A stretch of 64,000 nt of DNA, from contig JXCB02000001.1 of the NCBI GenBank assembly GCA_000828075.3, positions 427,130 to 491,129 on the forward strand, written 5' to 3'. The notes below the pieces were generated by a model. That model was not told the origin of the DNA, did not search any database, and saw only the letters and a program-made list of their open reading frames with translations. Origin of the DNA: Tolypothrix campylonemoides VB511288. GTDB taxonomy: Bacteria; Cyanobacteriota; Cyanobacteriia; Cyanobacteriales; Nostocaceae. Positions 8,942 to 17,102 of this stretch are shown here, in pieces. The position numbers were made by a program, and so were the translations under genes. Positions within the stretch are counted from its first letter, which is position 1; the number at the start of each line of letters is the position of its first letter.

Positions 8942-9266
8942 GAAAGAACTCAGGAGTCAGAATCATTCGTCAGAATATTAAACACAATGAATGGGTATAG
9001 ATTAAGAGTTCTGTTCAGCCGTATTGGTCTAAAGCCCCCGAATTCTATCCGTGGAGAAAAAAGAAAGTTTTCCGCATTGTTATACCTCCGGATTCTCCTT
9101 GTGGGGATATTCTGTAACTAGTGTTCTGTGTTCTGCGTTCTTCTTAAATGATTCACAGGATGATCTGCGATAATTTCCAAACCAATATCAAACACCTGCC
9201 CAGTTTCTAGAGTCAATGGTTTATCACAAGCGTATAACAAACACTTTACTGATAAAATATATCACC
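8942..9266. other. Intergenic region upstream of the Ap4A phosphorylase
   Basis: No gene recognised. It contains two AATTCTATCCGTGGAGAA / GGATTCTCCTTGTGGGGA segments and heptamer-like GTTCTGTGTTCTGCGTTCT repeats. The translation frame of the next gene is open back to 9216. Confidence 0.4.
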
Positions 9267-10202
9267 ATGCAAGAACAAAAACTAACTGCACACACAAAAA
9301 TTTTACTGGAACCAGGCACGTTGTGGAAACGTGTCAGAGAGCAGACTGAGCATGCACTCGAATGCAATGCGTTGGTGTCAATTCCAACAGAGTATGAGTT
9401 CGTAGAACAGGGAGGCGTTCGCTTCTTGGTGCGAATCTTATCTAACCTTGCGCGTAAAGAGGCAGCTAAGCAGAAACAGGAAAAAGAAACAACTCCCTCT
9501 GGTAAGGAGTTCAATCCTTTTCTTCCCTATGAGGAGGATTTATTTGTTGCTGATATTTCCGACACTCATGTATGCATCTTGAACAAATACAACGTTGCTG
9601 ATTATCACCTGCTGCTGATCACGCGTGCGTTTGAGGAACAAGAAACTTTACTGACGCTGCAAGATTTTACAGCTATGTGGGCGTGTTTAGCCCAAATTGA
9701 TGGTTTAGTATTTTACAACGGTGGTAAGACCGCAGGGGCAAGTCAGCGACACAAGCACTTGCAACTTGTTCCACTTCCACTCGTACCCAGTGGATCACAC
9801 ATACCTATTGAACCTCTACTTGCATCTGCCAAATTTCAAAATGTTGCAACTATACCGGAACTTCCTTTTGTACACGCTTTCACAAGGCTAGACCCTTATT
9901 GGGCAAAATCTCCATTACAAGCGGCTCAAGCAACGTTTTTGTGCTATAATACAATGCTGCATACTATGAACTTACAAAACGGTCACATAAGTTCAAACAG
10001 GCAATCTGGTGCGTACAATCTTCTGGCTACACGAGAATGGATGTTGATTGTACCGCGATCGCATGAATCTTTCGAGTCCATCGCCGTCAACTCACTGGGA
10101 TTTGCAGGTTCGCTGTTCGTGCGAAACGAGCAACAAATGCAGATTCTCAAACACCTCGGACCTATGACCCTACTACAGAAGGTTGCTGTACCAACTAGCT
10201 GA
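9267..10202 (+). CDS. Ap4A phosphorylase / ATP adenylyltransferase
   Basis: The 311-residue product matches the APA1/2 diadenosine tetraphosphate phosphorylase family: KILLEPGTLWKRV at the start, FNPFLPYEEDLFVADISDTHVCILNKYNV in the middle, and the HIT-like active-site motif SQRHKHLQLVPLPL near residue 180, in which the central His is the nucleophile that becomes adenylylated. A conserved MLIVPRSHE motif lies near the end. It splits Ap4A with phosphate to give ATP and ADP, so it works in nucleotide stress-signal turnover in the cytoplasm. The frame is open to 9216, but the ATG at 9267 fits the family better. Neither start has a strong ribosome site. It is a single gene with no obvious operon partner. 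Confidence 0.9.
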   Translation: MQEQKLTAHTKILLEPGTLWKRVREQTEHALECNALVSIPTEYEFVEQGGVRFLVRILSNLARKEAAKQKQEKETTPSGKEFNPFLPYEEDLFVADISDTHVCILNKYNVADYHLLLITRAFEEQETLLTLQDFTAMWACLAQIDGLVFYNGGKTAGASQRHKHLQLVPLPLVPSGSHIPIEPLLASAKFQNVATIPELPFVHAFTRLDPYWAKSPLQAAQATFLCYNTMLHTMNLQNGHISSNRQSGAYNLLATREWMLIVPRSHESFESIAVNSLGFAGSLFVRNEQQMQILKHLGPMTLLQKVAVPTS

Positions 10203-10224
10203 GGAGGGGACATATGTGGTTTGA

Positions 10225-10244
10225 CCACCGCCCTAAAAGGGTGG
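10225..10244. repeat. Orphan hairpin resembling an IS200/IS605-type end
   Basis: CCACCGCCC and GGGTGG arms surround a TAAAA loop, followed by GGAGATTC. This hairpin form is typical of the right ends of TnpB-type elements, but no transposase gene is attached. It may be a solo end or simply the terminator of the preceding gene. Confidence 0.35.
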
Positions 10245-10318
10245 AGATTCTTGAGGCTTCATCGAAACTCGCTACTGACCTTCTAGGACGGGGTTTTAAA
10301 CCCAAAATTTTCGATAAA

Positions 10319-11074
10319 TCAGTTTATCTCAGCAGTCTTGCTTTCTAATGTAGTTTCCTCCGCAGCAGGAGTTTCATTGACTATCGATGCCTTAGTCAAA
10401 TGAGGTCTAATAATCAAACTTACGCCAATTGCCCAGGCTATAGAAACCATCCAACCTGCTAAAATATCACTGGGAAAGTGAACCCCTAAATAAAGTCGTG
10501 TCCAGGCAATAGCCAATACGAATAAGCTTCCAACAATCAGAATTACCCAGCACCAAACGCTACCCCATGTCAAAATGACTAGAGTTGCCACCAACGTCAT
10601 ACTCGTCATGGAATGACCACTGGGAAAAGAGAAGTCTAACTCTGGTGCTTGTGAATCCCACAGGTGGGGACGCACTCGATGCATGAATTCCTTTGCTGTG
10701 CGGTTGATGATGCCGCTTCCCACCACACTGGTGAGTAGATAGGTAAGCGATCGCCACCGTTTTTGAATTAACAACACCAGCCCTAAAACACAAACTACCG
10801 GAAACACAATCCGAAACGACCCAAACTTAGTCAGCGTTACGGCGATCGCATCCAGTTGCGCCTGTGCTGTAGAGTGAATTGCTATGAGAACCGACACATC
10901 CCAAGGAAAACCACCTTCATGCTTCCAGACTTCTACTGCGAGCAACCCAAAGATTTGTAAAGGTAAATAAATCCCTATCAGTAGCAACAATAAAGAACGC
11001 CAACGGGAAACGAGCAGTTTTTGAGAAAAGTTGAGGAAGGACGGGATAAGCTTGCTTCCATTCGTATTAGACAT
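10319..11074 (-). CDS. PAP2-family phosphatase
   Basis: A 251-residue membrane protein with the three PAP2 signature motifs: KEFMHRVRP near residue 125, PSGHSMTS near residue 150 and TRLYLGVHFPSD near residue 198, which supply the catalytic His residues. Five to six hydrophobic helices flank them. It should dephosphorylate a lipid or isoprenoid phosphate at the membrane, for example undecaprenyl diphosphate or phosphatidate. The ATG at 11074 is preferred over a TTG two codons upstream. The right end of the TnpB element lies about 30 bases upstream of this start, so the native promoter has probably been displaced. Confidence 0.9.
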   Translation of the reverse strand: MSNTNGSKLIPSFLNFSQKLLVSRWRSLLLLLIGIYLPLQIFGLLAVEVWKHEGGFPWDVSVLIAIHSTAQAQLDAIAVTLTKFGSFRIVFPVVCVLGLVLLIQKRWRSLTYLLTSVVGSGIINRTAKEFMHRVRPHLWDSQAPELDFSFPSGHSMTSMTLVATLVILTWGSVWCWVILIVGSLFVLAIAWTRLYLGVHFPSDILAGWMVSIAWAIGVSLIIRPHLTKASIVNETPAAEETTLESKTAEIN

Positions 11075-11104
11075 TTTCAATAGAACCTAACAGAATTTCT
11101 ACGA

Positions 11105-11300
11105 GTGAACTACCCACACCGACCCTATCGGGTACGGTGTGGGCTTCCCAATTCATCAGGAGTTGCCGCCCCGGTTGTAGACTTTCGCCCAAACCGCTTT
11201 GGTCTTACACCCCCTCCAAGGGCAGTAGCGCTGGTTCCCAACGCCAATATCCGCAAACCTTCATTTTTGATATTAATCGCTGCATTTATATCTCTGTCAT
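11105..11300 (-). ncRNA. Probable omega RNA (reRNA) overlapping the tnpB 3' end
   Basis: This is inferred from the known arrangement of TnpB systems, where the guide RNA is transcribed in the same direction as tnpB, overlaps its 3' end and ends past the right-end hairpin. The guide would be the sequence just outside the element, from 11104 downward. The 5' boundary given here is approximate and no RNA-level evidence is available. Confidence 0.3.
11113..11143. repeat. Right-end hairpin of the TnpB element
   Basis: CCCACACCG pairs with CGGTGTGGG, and inside it ACCC pairs with GGGT, giving a nested stem. The tnpB stop codon (TAG, at 11125-11127) lies inside the hairpin. Such subterminal hairpins are recognised in IS200/IS605 movement and form the 3' scaffold of the guide RNA. 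Confidence 0.75.
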
Positions 11301-12333
11301 GATATGCGCTGCAATGAGGACAAAGAAATGAGCGAACCGAGAGATCCATCTTTGCAAGCGGCAGCAGTGTGGTATTACACAAATGAGAGGAGGGGAAGAA
11401 ACGACCTATTTCCAGGTATATCTTCCCCTCCTGTTCTGCTTTGTATTTAAGCATGGTTTGAAACATTCCCCAGCCAGCATCGCTAATAGATTTGGCTAGG
11501 TTATGGTTTTTAACCATATTCTTCACTGCCAAATTTTCAACCACTATCACTTGGTTCTCGTTTACTATTTTGCGGGATAGCTTGTGGAGAAAATCTTCTC
11601 TGACTCTTGAAATCTTGCTATGCACTTTCACAAGTGCTAATTTCGCTTTACGACGCTTGCTTGTTGTCTTATATTTTTTGCGGGTTAATTTTCGTTGCTT
11701 GCGCTTCAAATTGCGTTCATGCTTCTTGAGATGCTTGGGATTTTGATACTTTGATCCATCAGAGGTTACAGCAAAGTCGATTAATCCCAAATCAATGCCA
11801 ATGGCTTTGCCGTCGCTACTTGCAGATGCAACCTCTACCCCATTATCTATTAGCAATGATGCATAATAGCGCCCATCCGGCATTTTCGACACAGTAACAG
11901 TTTTCAACTTACCCGTATAGTCGCGGTGAATCTTTGCTTTGACAGTTCCAAGTTTCCCAGGAAACTTGATTTCGTCATCGCTTAAGATTTTAACGTTGGC
12001 GGGATATTGTAGAGACTGTCTACCATGCCGCTTCTTCAGCGAAGGATATTTCGCCCTTCCATCGAAGAACTTGATAAATGCTTGAGATAAGTTTAAAACA
12101 GACTGCTGGAGGGATTGTGAATAGCATTCCTTGAGCCATTCATGCTCTTGTTTCCAGACAGGTATCTGTTTCTTCATGTCAAAAGCAGATAAGCCCTTCC
12201 CAGTTTCTTTGTAAGTAGTTGACATTGTTACTAGAGACTGGTTCCAAACCCAACGCACACAACCAAAAGCCTGCAACAAGTGCAGCTGCTGTGTTTCGTT
12301 GGGGTAGATTCGGACTTTGATTGCTCTTAACAT
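11125..12333 (-). CDS. tnpB: TnpB RNA-guided nuclease (IS605 OrfB)
   Basis: A 402-residue TnpB from the ATG at 12333, which begins MLRAIKVRIYPNETQ, the standard family start; the frame runs 15 codons further upstream. The RuvC residues are visible: Asp in GIDLGLIDFAV, Glu in VVENLAV and Asp in HDRDINAAINIKNEGL. The zinc ribbon is unusual: the second knuckle CPHC is intact, but the first reads CNTT, so one Cys of the pair is missing. This may be a subfamily trait or damage. In the family the protein cuts DNA guided by RNA from the element's right end. The gene is otherwise full length without frameshifts. Confidence 0.93.
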   Translation of the reverse strand: MLRAIKVRIYPNETQQLHLLQAFGCVRWVWNQSLVTMSTTYKETGKGLSAFDMKKQIPVWKQEHEWLKECYSQSLQQSVLNLSQAFIKFFDGRAKYPSLKKRHGRQSLQYPANVKILSDDEIKFPGKLGTVKAKIHRDYTGKLKTVTVSKMPDGRYYASLLIDNGVEVASASSDGKAIGIDLGLIDFAVTSDGSKYQNPKHLKKHERNLKRKQRKLTRKKYKTTSKRRKAKLALVKVHSKISRVREDFLHKLSRKIVNENQVIVVENLAVKNMVKNHNLAKSISDAGWGMFQTMLKYKAEQEGKIYLEIGRFFPSSHLCNTTLLPLAKMDLSVRSFLCPHCSAYHDRDINAAINIKNEGLRILALGTSATALGGGVRPKRFGRKSTTGAATPDELGSPHRTR

Positions 12334-12575
12334 GACTTCGACCTTATCACGCTTGTTTAACCATGATAACAGCTTCAAACCGACTATTAACTTTTGGTAG
12401 CAAAAAAATAGAAACTCATATGTGCCATTACTATGGACGTTTACCCACTTTTTAAGTTAAAGTACGGTAAGCCGATTGAGTTTTGGAATAAACAAGCAAC
12501 AGGGGATTGTATCTATGACGCTGAGTTTCACCTCAGAGAGAAAACACCATCAAACCCTGGTATTAGAACAGCAGT

Positions 12576-13373
12576 ATGAATTACTCATTACTACCCCTAT
12601 TCAGCTTCTTCATTGGTATTATTGTAGGTTTAACAGGTATTGGCGGAGCATCTCTGATCACGCCAATGCTTATTTTTTTGTTCCAGGTTCCGCCTTCGAT
12701 CGCAGTAAGTTCTGATGTTGTAGCTGCCACGTTAATGAAGTTTGTCGGCGGCTTCAAGCACTGGAAACAGCAAACCCTGGACGTGCAAGTGGTGAAATGG
12801 CTTGCCTTTGGCAGCGTTCCTGGATCACTGTTTGGGGTAGGAATTTTGCACTTCGTTAAACAAACAGAAGAGCATAACCTAGACCACATGATGCTGCAAT
12901 TGGTTGGGATGATGATTCTGTTTGTCACCTTGTCAGCACTCGCACAACTGCTGCTATTGACATTTTTCCCCAATGTGAAATTACCAGAACTGCCAAAGTT
13001 CGACTTAACAACAAAGTTGGGTCGTGCTTTAGCAATGAGCATAGGAGCGGTTTTAGGCTGTTTAGTTGGTTTAACCAGTGTCTCCTCCGGTTCAATGTTT
13101 GCATTGGTGCTGATTGCCTTTTTCCAGCTAGATGCTCGTAAGTTAGTAGGTACAGATATTTCACAAGCAGCAATTTTATTATTTTTTACTGCCCTTGGAC
13201 ACCTCACCCTTGGGACAGTTGACTGGAGTTTGGTATTACCAATATGGTTAGGCTCTGTACCTGGGGTACTTCTTGGTGCTAAACTTTGCCAGCTTGCGCC
13301 TCAACGTCCACTGCGGTTTATCATTTACACACTCTTGCTCATGGTGAGTTACAAGTTAGTGTCCCCAGTGTGA
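12576..13373 (+). CDS. TauE/SafE-family sulfite or sulfur-anion exporter
   Basis: A 265-residue integral membrane protein with about eight hydrophobic helices in two related halves. The first half carries GLTGIGGASLITPML and the second GLTSVSSGSMFALVL, the duplicated motif of the TauE/SafE family. This family exports sulfite, sulfoacetate or related organosulfur anions across the inner membrane. The stop overlaps the convergent CadD-like gene by 18 bases. It opens an island of transport and sulfur-regulation genes (CadD-like transporters, LysR, Rrf2, CysE), which supports a role in sulfur or thiol homeostasis. The exact substrate cannot be told from sequence. Confidence 0.88.
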   Translation: MNYSLLPLFSFFIGIIVGLTGIGGASLITPMLIFLFQVPPSIAVSSDVVAATLMKFVGGFKHWKQQTLDVQVVKWLAFGSVPGSLFGVGILHFVKQTEEHNLDHMMLQLVGMMILFVTLSALAQLLLLTFFPNVKLPELPKFDLTTKLGRALAMSIGAVLGCLVGLTSVSSGSMFALVLIAFFQLDARKLVGTDISQAAILLFFTALGHLTLGTVDWSLVLPIWLGSVPGVLLGAKLCQLAPQRPLRFIIYTLLLMVSYKLVSPV

Positions 13374-14021
13374 ACCAAATAACAGGCTGAATGTTCCTCT
13401 TTCATACATGATCAAAAGACCCAGAGAAATCAACACAAAAGGAACAGCAGCTCTACCATAGCGGCTTAACATAGAAGCGATCGCACCTTGACGGGCTAAT
13501 ACATAAGCAATAGCACACCAAACCGCTACCAGTACAAAAAATACAATTAAAGTCACTCCCAAACTGGCAAAGCTCTTACCAGCAAATAAGGGTATGTAGA
13601 TACTGATATTATCACCACCATTAGCAAGCGTGACTGCTGCGACTTTATAAGTTTGAGGATGTAAAAGACTCAAGAAAAAAGACACTATAGGCTGACTATA
13701 TGAGGACTGCTGGAAATCAGTGGTTACTGTCTGAACTTCCGTAGTTTCTTCTTTTTGCAGCAGTTGCTTGAAACCAATTGCTATAGGTAATAATCCCAGA
13801 AATCCAATCCATTCTCGTGGGACTAGCAAGCCACCAAAGAACCCTGGTAAGCTGGCAATGATGATAGCTGCAAAACCAAAGTACTGACCAAGGACAATAT
13901 GCCGACGTCGAAAATTGCCATCGACTTGTGAGAAAAATAGTAACAAGATAAGGATATCATCAATATTGGTGGCAACGAAGGCGATGACACTTTCAGTCAA
14001 AGCTGTCCAAAGTTGATTCAT
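13356..14021 (-). CDS. CadD-family cadmium-resistance-type transporter (copy 1)
   Basis: This 221-residue membrane protein belongs to the CadD group of the LysE superfamily. It has FVATNIDDILILLLFFSQV at the N-terminus, LPGFFGGLLVP, and TLANGGDNISIYIPLFAG in the second half, each within hydrophobic helices. A cytosolic loop with Glu/Thr residues splits the two halves at about residues 92-110. The family is linked to efflux of Cd or other cations. The ATG at 14021 is preferred to a TTG two codons upstream. It is divergent from copy 2 at 14193 and converges with the TauE gene, overlapping its end by 18 bases. Confidence 0.85.
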   Translation of the reverse strand: MNQLWTALTESVIAFVATNIDDILILLLFFSQVDGNFRRRHIVLGQYFGFAAIIIASLPGFFGGLLVPREWIGFLGLLPIAIGFKQLLQKEETTEVQTVTTDFQQSSYSQPIVSFFLSLLHPQTYKVAAVTLANGGDNISIYIPLFAGKSFASLGVTLIVFFVLVAVWCAIAYVLARQGAIASMLSRYGRAAVPFVLISLGLLIMYERGTFSLLFGSHWGH

Positions 14022-14115
14022 GGTCAATAATCATAAAATATGATGATATCAAATCATAAATTATTAAAATTCAAATTATGGTATATAGCAATCCTATAAT
14101 TATTCGTGAATAATA

Positions 14116-14148
14116 AGATTCCCGATTTCTTGAAGAAGTCGGGAATCT
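14116..14148. repeat. Second copy of the dispersed hairpin repeat
   Basis: AGATTCCCGATTTCTT pairs with AAGAAGTCGGGAATCT. It is related to the hairpin at 6577-6609 with a few changes, some of them compensating. It lies in the short region between two divergently transcribed CadD-like genes, so it cannot serve as a terminator for either. Confidence 0.7.
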
Positions 14149-14192
14149 AAGCGTTTTGATTTTCATAAATCAAATAGGATTGTTATAGATAC

Positions 14193-14873
14193 ATGAGCGA
14201 GTTAATTTCTGCAATTAGCACAGGGATAGTTGCCTTTACCGCCACTAACATCGATGATATTGTTATCCTTTTGCTCTTTTTTTCTCAGGTAAATTCTACC
14301 TTCACTCCTAGGCAGATTATTGCAGGTCAATATCTAGGGTTTACAGCACTTGTCATTACCAGTCTCCCTGGTTTATTTGGTGGTTTAGTCTTACCGCCAA
14401 ACTGGATTGGATTACTAGGTTTAATTCCTATTGCTATAGGTATCAGCAGTTTAATAAATCAAGAAGATTCTTCCGAGGAAGCCGCAGCAGAAACAGAACA
14501 ATTAGAAGACAGGGCTTTTGCTAGTTTTCTTTCTCCCCAAACCTACAGTGTCGCAGCTATCACTATTGCTAACGGTAGCGATAATATTAGCGTTTACATA
14601 CCGTTATTTGCAAGTACCGACTTAGGAAGTTTTTTGGTGATTCTAGCTGTATTCTTTCTGCTTATAGGAGTTTGGTGCTATTCCGCATACAAATTAACTT
14701 ATCAAACAGGAATAGCTGATATTGTAACTCAATACAGTAATTATCTTGTGCCTTTTGTTTTGATAGGATTAGGGACTTTTATTGTTTTAAAAAGTGACGC
14801 TTTAAACCCAATCAAACTCGTAGCTAGCTGTTTATGTTTGGGTATTCTTGTAAAAGACGACAATAATTTGTAA
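14193..14873 (+). CDS. CadD-family cadmium-resistance-type transporter (copy 2)
   Basis: A 226-residue paralogue of the genes at 13356 and 17103. It carries FTATNIDDIVILLLFFSQV, SLPGLFGGLVLP and TIANGSDNISVYIPLFA, with an acidic loop (EDSSEEAAAETEQ) between the two halves. About five to six membrane helices are expected. It is transcribed away from copy 1. An Rrf2 regulator gene faces its 3' end. The presence of three copies within 4.5 kb suggests different substrates or dosage need rather than simple redundancy. Metal specificity is not readable. Confidence 0.85.
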   Translation: MSELISAISTGIVAFTATNIDDIVILLLFFSQVNSTFTPRQIIAGQYLGFTALVITSLPGLFGGLVLPPNWIGLLGLIPIAIGISSLINQEDSSEEAAAETEQLEDRAFASFLSPQTYSVAAITIANGSDNISVYIPLFASTDLGSFLVILAVFFLLIGVWCYSAYKLTYQTGIADIVTQYSNYLVPFVLIGLGTFIVLKSDALNPIKLVASCLCLGILVKDDNNL

Positions 14874-14917
14874 TTGATAATTAACAACTTAATTACAAAT
14901 TACAAATTACAAATTCC

Positions 14918-15355
14918 TTAGATGTAGTACATCAGTTCCATCTGTCGTCGTTTCTCCCGTTGCTCACAAAGGTCGTGGAGTGTATACTTTTCCAGAACAG
15001 AGTAAGCTGCTTGACGCGCATCTTGCCACATCTCCTGAATAACTTCAGTTTCTACTGTTGTGGCAGTGGAATTTTTATCAGGCACACCAGCGTCTAATCC
15101 TTCTATGCAACGGAAAGCATCGAGAAGAGTCATTTTGCGTGGATCTCGTGCCAAAACATATCCACCTTTGATGCCGCGTATGCTTTTAATCAAACCTCCA
15201 CGCCTTAATGTGGCAAGAATTTCTTCTAAATAGCGGTTTGGTATATTTTGTCGCGCTGCTATTTCACGGATCTGTAAAGATTCACCAGTAGCATAACAAC
15301 CGGCTAGCGCTACGAGAGAGAGAACTGCATACTCAAATTTATTAGAGAGTTCCAT
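14918..15355 (-). CDS. Rrf2-family transcriptional regulator (copy 1)
   Basis: The 145 residues begin MELSNKFEYAVLSLVALA, the Rrf2 winged-helix start, followed by the recognition region IPNRYLEEILATLRRGGLIKSIRGIKGGY. The three-Cys cluster of IscR/NsrR-type iron-sulfur members is absent, so it is likelier to resemble cluster-free members such as CymR, the cysteine-metabolism repressor. It ends in a QMELMYYI tail shared with the second Rrf2 at 19210 (GPMYYI), so the two are paralogues. It sits between the CadD copy 2 gene and the LysR gene. Together with nearby cysE this suggests control of sulfur or metal genes (inference). Confidence 0.88.
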   Translation of the reverse strand: MELSNKFEYAVLSLVALAGCYATGESLQIREIAARQNIPNRYLEEILATLRRGGLIKSIRGIKGGYVLARDPRKMTLLDAFRCIEGLDAGVPDKNSTATTVETEVIQEMWQDARQAAYSVLEKYTLHDLCEQREKRRQMELMYYI

Positions 15356-15596
15356 ATGCTAGAGAAAATAGACCCACTTAGTTATTTCCTGCAATGAGGC
15401 TGAACATCAGCCCAAACAATAGAATTTGGGTCACAATCACGCAGGCGATATATGGACAACCTTATTTTGGCATGGCTCCTCTAGTATAAAGAAGAGCTTT
15501 CATAAAAGCAAATGCTTTTATTTTTCATTATGATAAAAAAAAATGATTGCAAAATGCAAAAATTTGAGTTATTGAGCAGAAGACTCTTCTAAACGC

Positions 15597-16520
15597 CTAT
15601 ACCGTAACGCATTCGGTCAAAATTTGTTCAAAAGCATTGGCAATTCGAGTCTGAAACCGCTGTCGGTGTTTGAGCTTCCAAACAGGTTGAACAATTTCTA
15701 GCTTTGTACCAGAATCTCTATCTACGATATGAATTGGGTGAAGTGTAGATAGCAGTAGTTCTTTTCTGACCATCAATTCAGGAATTGCAGCAGCACCAAC
15801 ACCACTTTCCACCACTGCCTTTACCATTTCGCTACTGCTCAAGACGAAAACAACATCCAATTGAGCTGGGTCAATTCCCCAATTTTGCAAGGCTTGCTCA
15901 AACATTTGTTGCGCTCCCGAACCTGACTCTCGCATCACCCAAGTGGTGTCATGCAGTTCCGGTGGGGAAACTTCTGTGCGATCAAACCAAGGGTGAGATA
16001 TGCCGACAACAATTTGTAGGCGATCGCTCCCCACAACTTCCAGTTCTAGATAGTTCTTGAGCGACGGTTTCACTTCTCCTGTCACTAAACCAAAATCAAA
16101 AAGCCCTGTCGCTGTCCCTTCGCAAATTTCTTCTGCATTACCGAGCCTACAATCGATATGGATGCCGGGATATTGGCGCTTGAACTGGCTCATTTTGTCT
16201 GGTAACCAGTAGTTACCGATAGTTAAACTTGATCCCAGCTTTAACTCACCTCGTTGCAGATTGTTCAATTCTCGCAAGCCCCGCTCGGTCAAAGAAACTT
16301 GGTCAAGAATTTTCTGCGCTTCCATTTGAAGCAACTTACCAGCATCAGTAATTTCGATATGGCGACCAATCCTATGGAATAGTTTCACCCCGTATTCTGC
16401 TTCCAGGCTTTGAATGGCTGCACTGACAGCGGGCTGAGTAATGTAAAGCGTTTCTGCGGCACGCGTAAAGTGCATGACTTCCGCAACTGCTAAAAAAATT
16501 CGCAACTGCTCAAGCGTCAT
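15597..16520 (-). CDS. LysR-family transcriptional regulator
   Basis: A full-length 307-residue LysR protein. The N-terminal helix-turn-helix reads MTLEQLRIFLAVAEVMHFTRAAETLYITQPAVSAAIQ, split here as MTLEQLRIFLAVAEVM then HFTRAAETLYITQPAVS, followed by the linker helix and a periplasmic-binding-type effector domain beginning near residue 90 (LKLGSSLTIGNYWLP). It most resembles the CysB/CbbR-like branch that responds to small metabolites. It is divergent from CadD copy 3 across a 582-base gap, the usual arrangement for a LysR regulator and its target, so that transporter is the likely target. The ATG is directly at the conserved MTLEQLR start. Confidence 0.9.
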   Translation of the reverse strand: MTLEQLRIFLAVAEVMHFTRAAETLYITQPAVSAAIQSLEAEYGVKLFHRIGRHIEITDAGKLLQMEAQKILDQVSLTERGLRELNNLQRGELKLGSSLTIGNYWLPDKMSQFKRQYPGIHIDCRLGNAEEICEGTATGLFDFGLVTGEVKPSLKNYLELEVVGSDRLQIVVGISHPWFDRTEVSPPELHDTTWVMRESGSGAQQMFEQALQNWGIDPAQLDVVFVLSSSEMVKAVVESGVGAAAIPELMVRKELLLSTLHPIHIVDRDSGTKLEIVQPVWKLKHRQRFQTRIANAFEQILTECVTV

Positions 16521-17102
16521 TTTGGCTCTTTAAGACTTCTTGGGTGTTTTATTTTCGCCACTATCGGCTAACATATCGTATAGTATTGTACGGTAATTGT
16601 AGGGAATTTCCGTTGTTAAATTCAAGTTTTGTTGACATAGTTGACTTCAACTTCTCTACCTAAGCGTAGTTAAATAGAAGCGTAGTTAAATAGATAGAGC
16701 AAAGTCGTATCAGTGGTGACTTCATAAGTAGATCCCTGTTTACTTACTGAGTTAAAAATAAAACTATTAAAGACTTTCCTAGTCAAACATAGCACAGACG
16801 TTGCTGCCAGAAATTAAGACTTAAGGTCAACCTCCTGCTTGTAACGTAAATGACAAATTATGAGCGTGATTTATTTTACAAAAGCTAGAACAATTCATAA
16901 ATTTAATCTATGACTTTAACAAAAAACAATATTTGCTTCTACTGATGGGTAGCAATAAAGTGAAAAGTGTGTAACTTCGTTGGGTGAGCACGGCAAAGCA
17001 AGCAACTCCTTCTCCAGTGGTGATTCGTTCATCGCTTGATGACGAAATCTAATGTCAGCTTAGACAACGCAAGCAAAAGATAAGAACAAAGGACAAACAG
17101 AA
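16521..17102. other. Divergent intergenic region between LysR and CadD copy 3
   Basis: No gene recognised. It should contain the promoters of both flanking genes. A perfect 16-base tandem duplication (AAGCGTAGTTAAATAG, twice) lies at 16662-16693. I could not identify a specific operator. Confidence 0.5.
16662..16693. repeat. Perfect 16-base tandem duplication
   Basis: AAGCGTAGTTAAATAG occurs at 16662-16677 and again at 16678-16693. It lies in the LysR/CadD divergent region, about 140 bases upstream of the LysR start. It might be a duplicated regulator site or a chance slippage product. Confidence 0.7.

Larger units (their letters stand above)
11105..12333 (-). mobile_element. IS200/IS605-group element encoding TnpB only
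   Basis: The unit is a tnpB gene whose 3' end runs into a strong hairpin and then the sequence TAGTTCAC (reading on the minus strand), which I take as the right terminus. No tnpA (Y1 transposase) is present, so the element is non-autonomous for movement. The left end lies upstream of 12333 but could not be fixed from sequence alone. The listed end is therefore a minimum. Confidence 0.65.
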
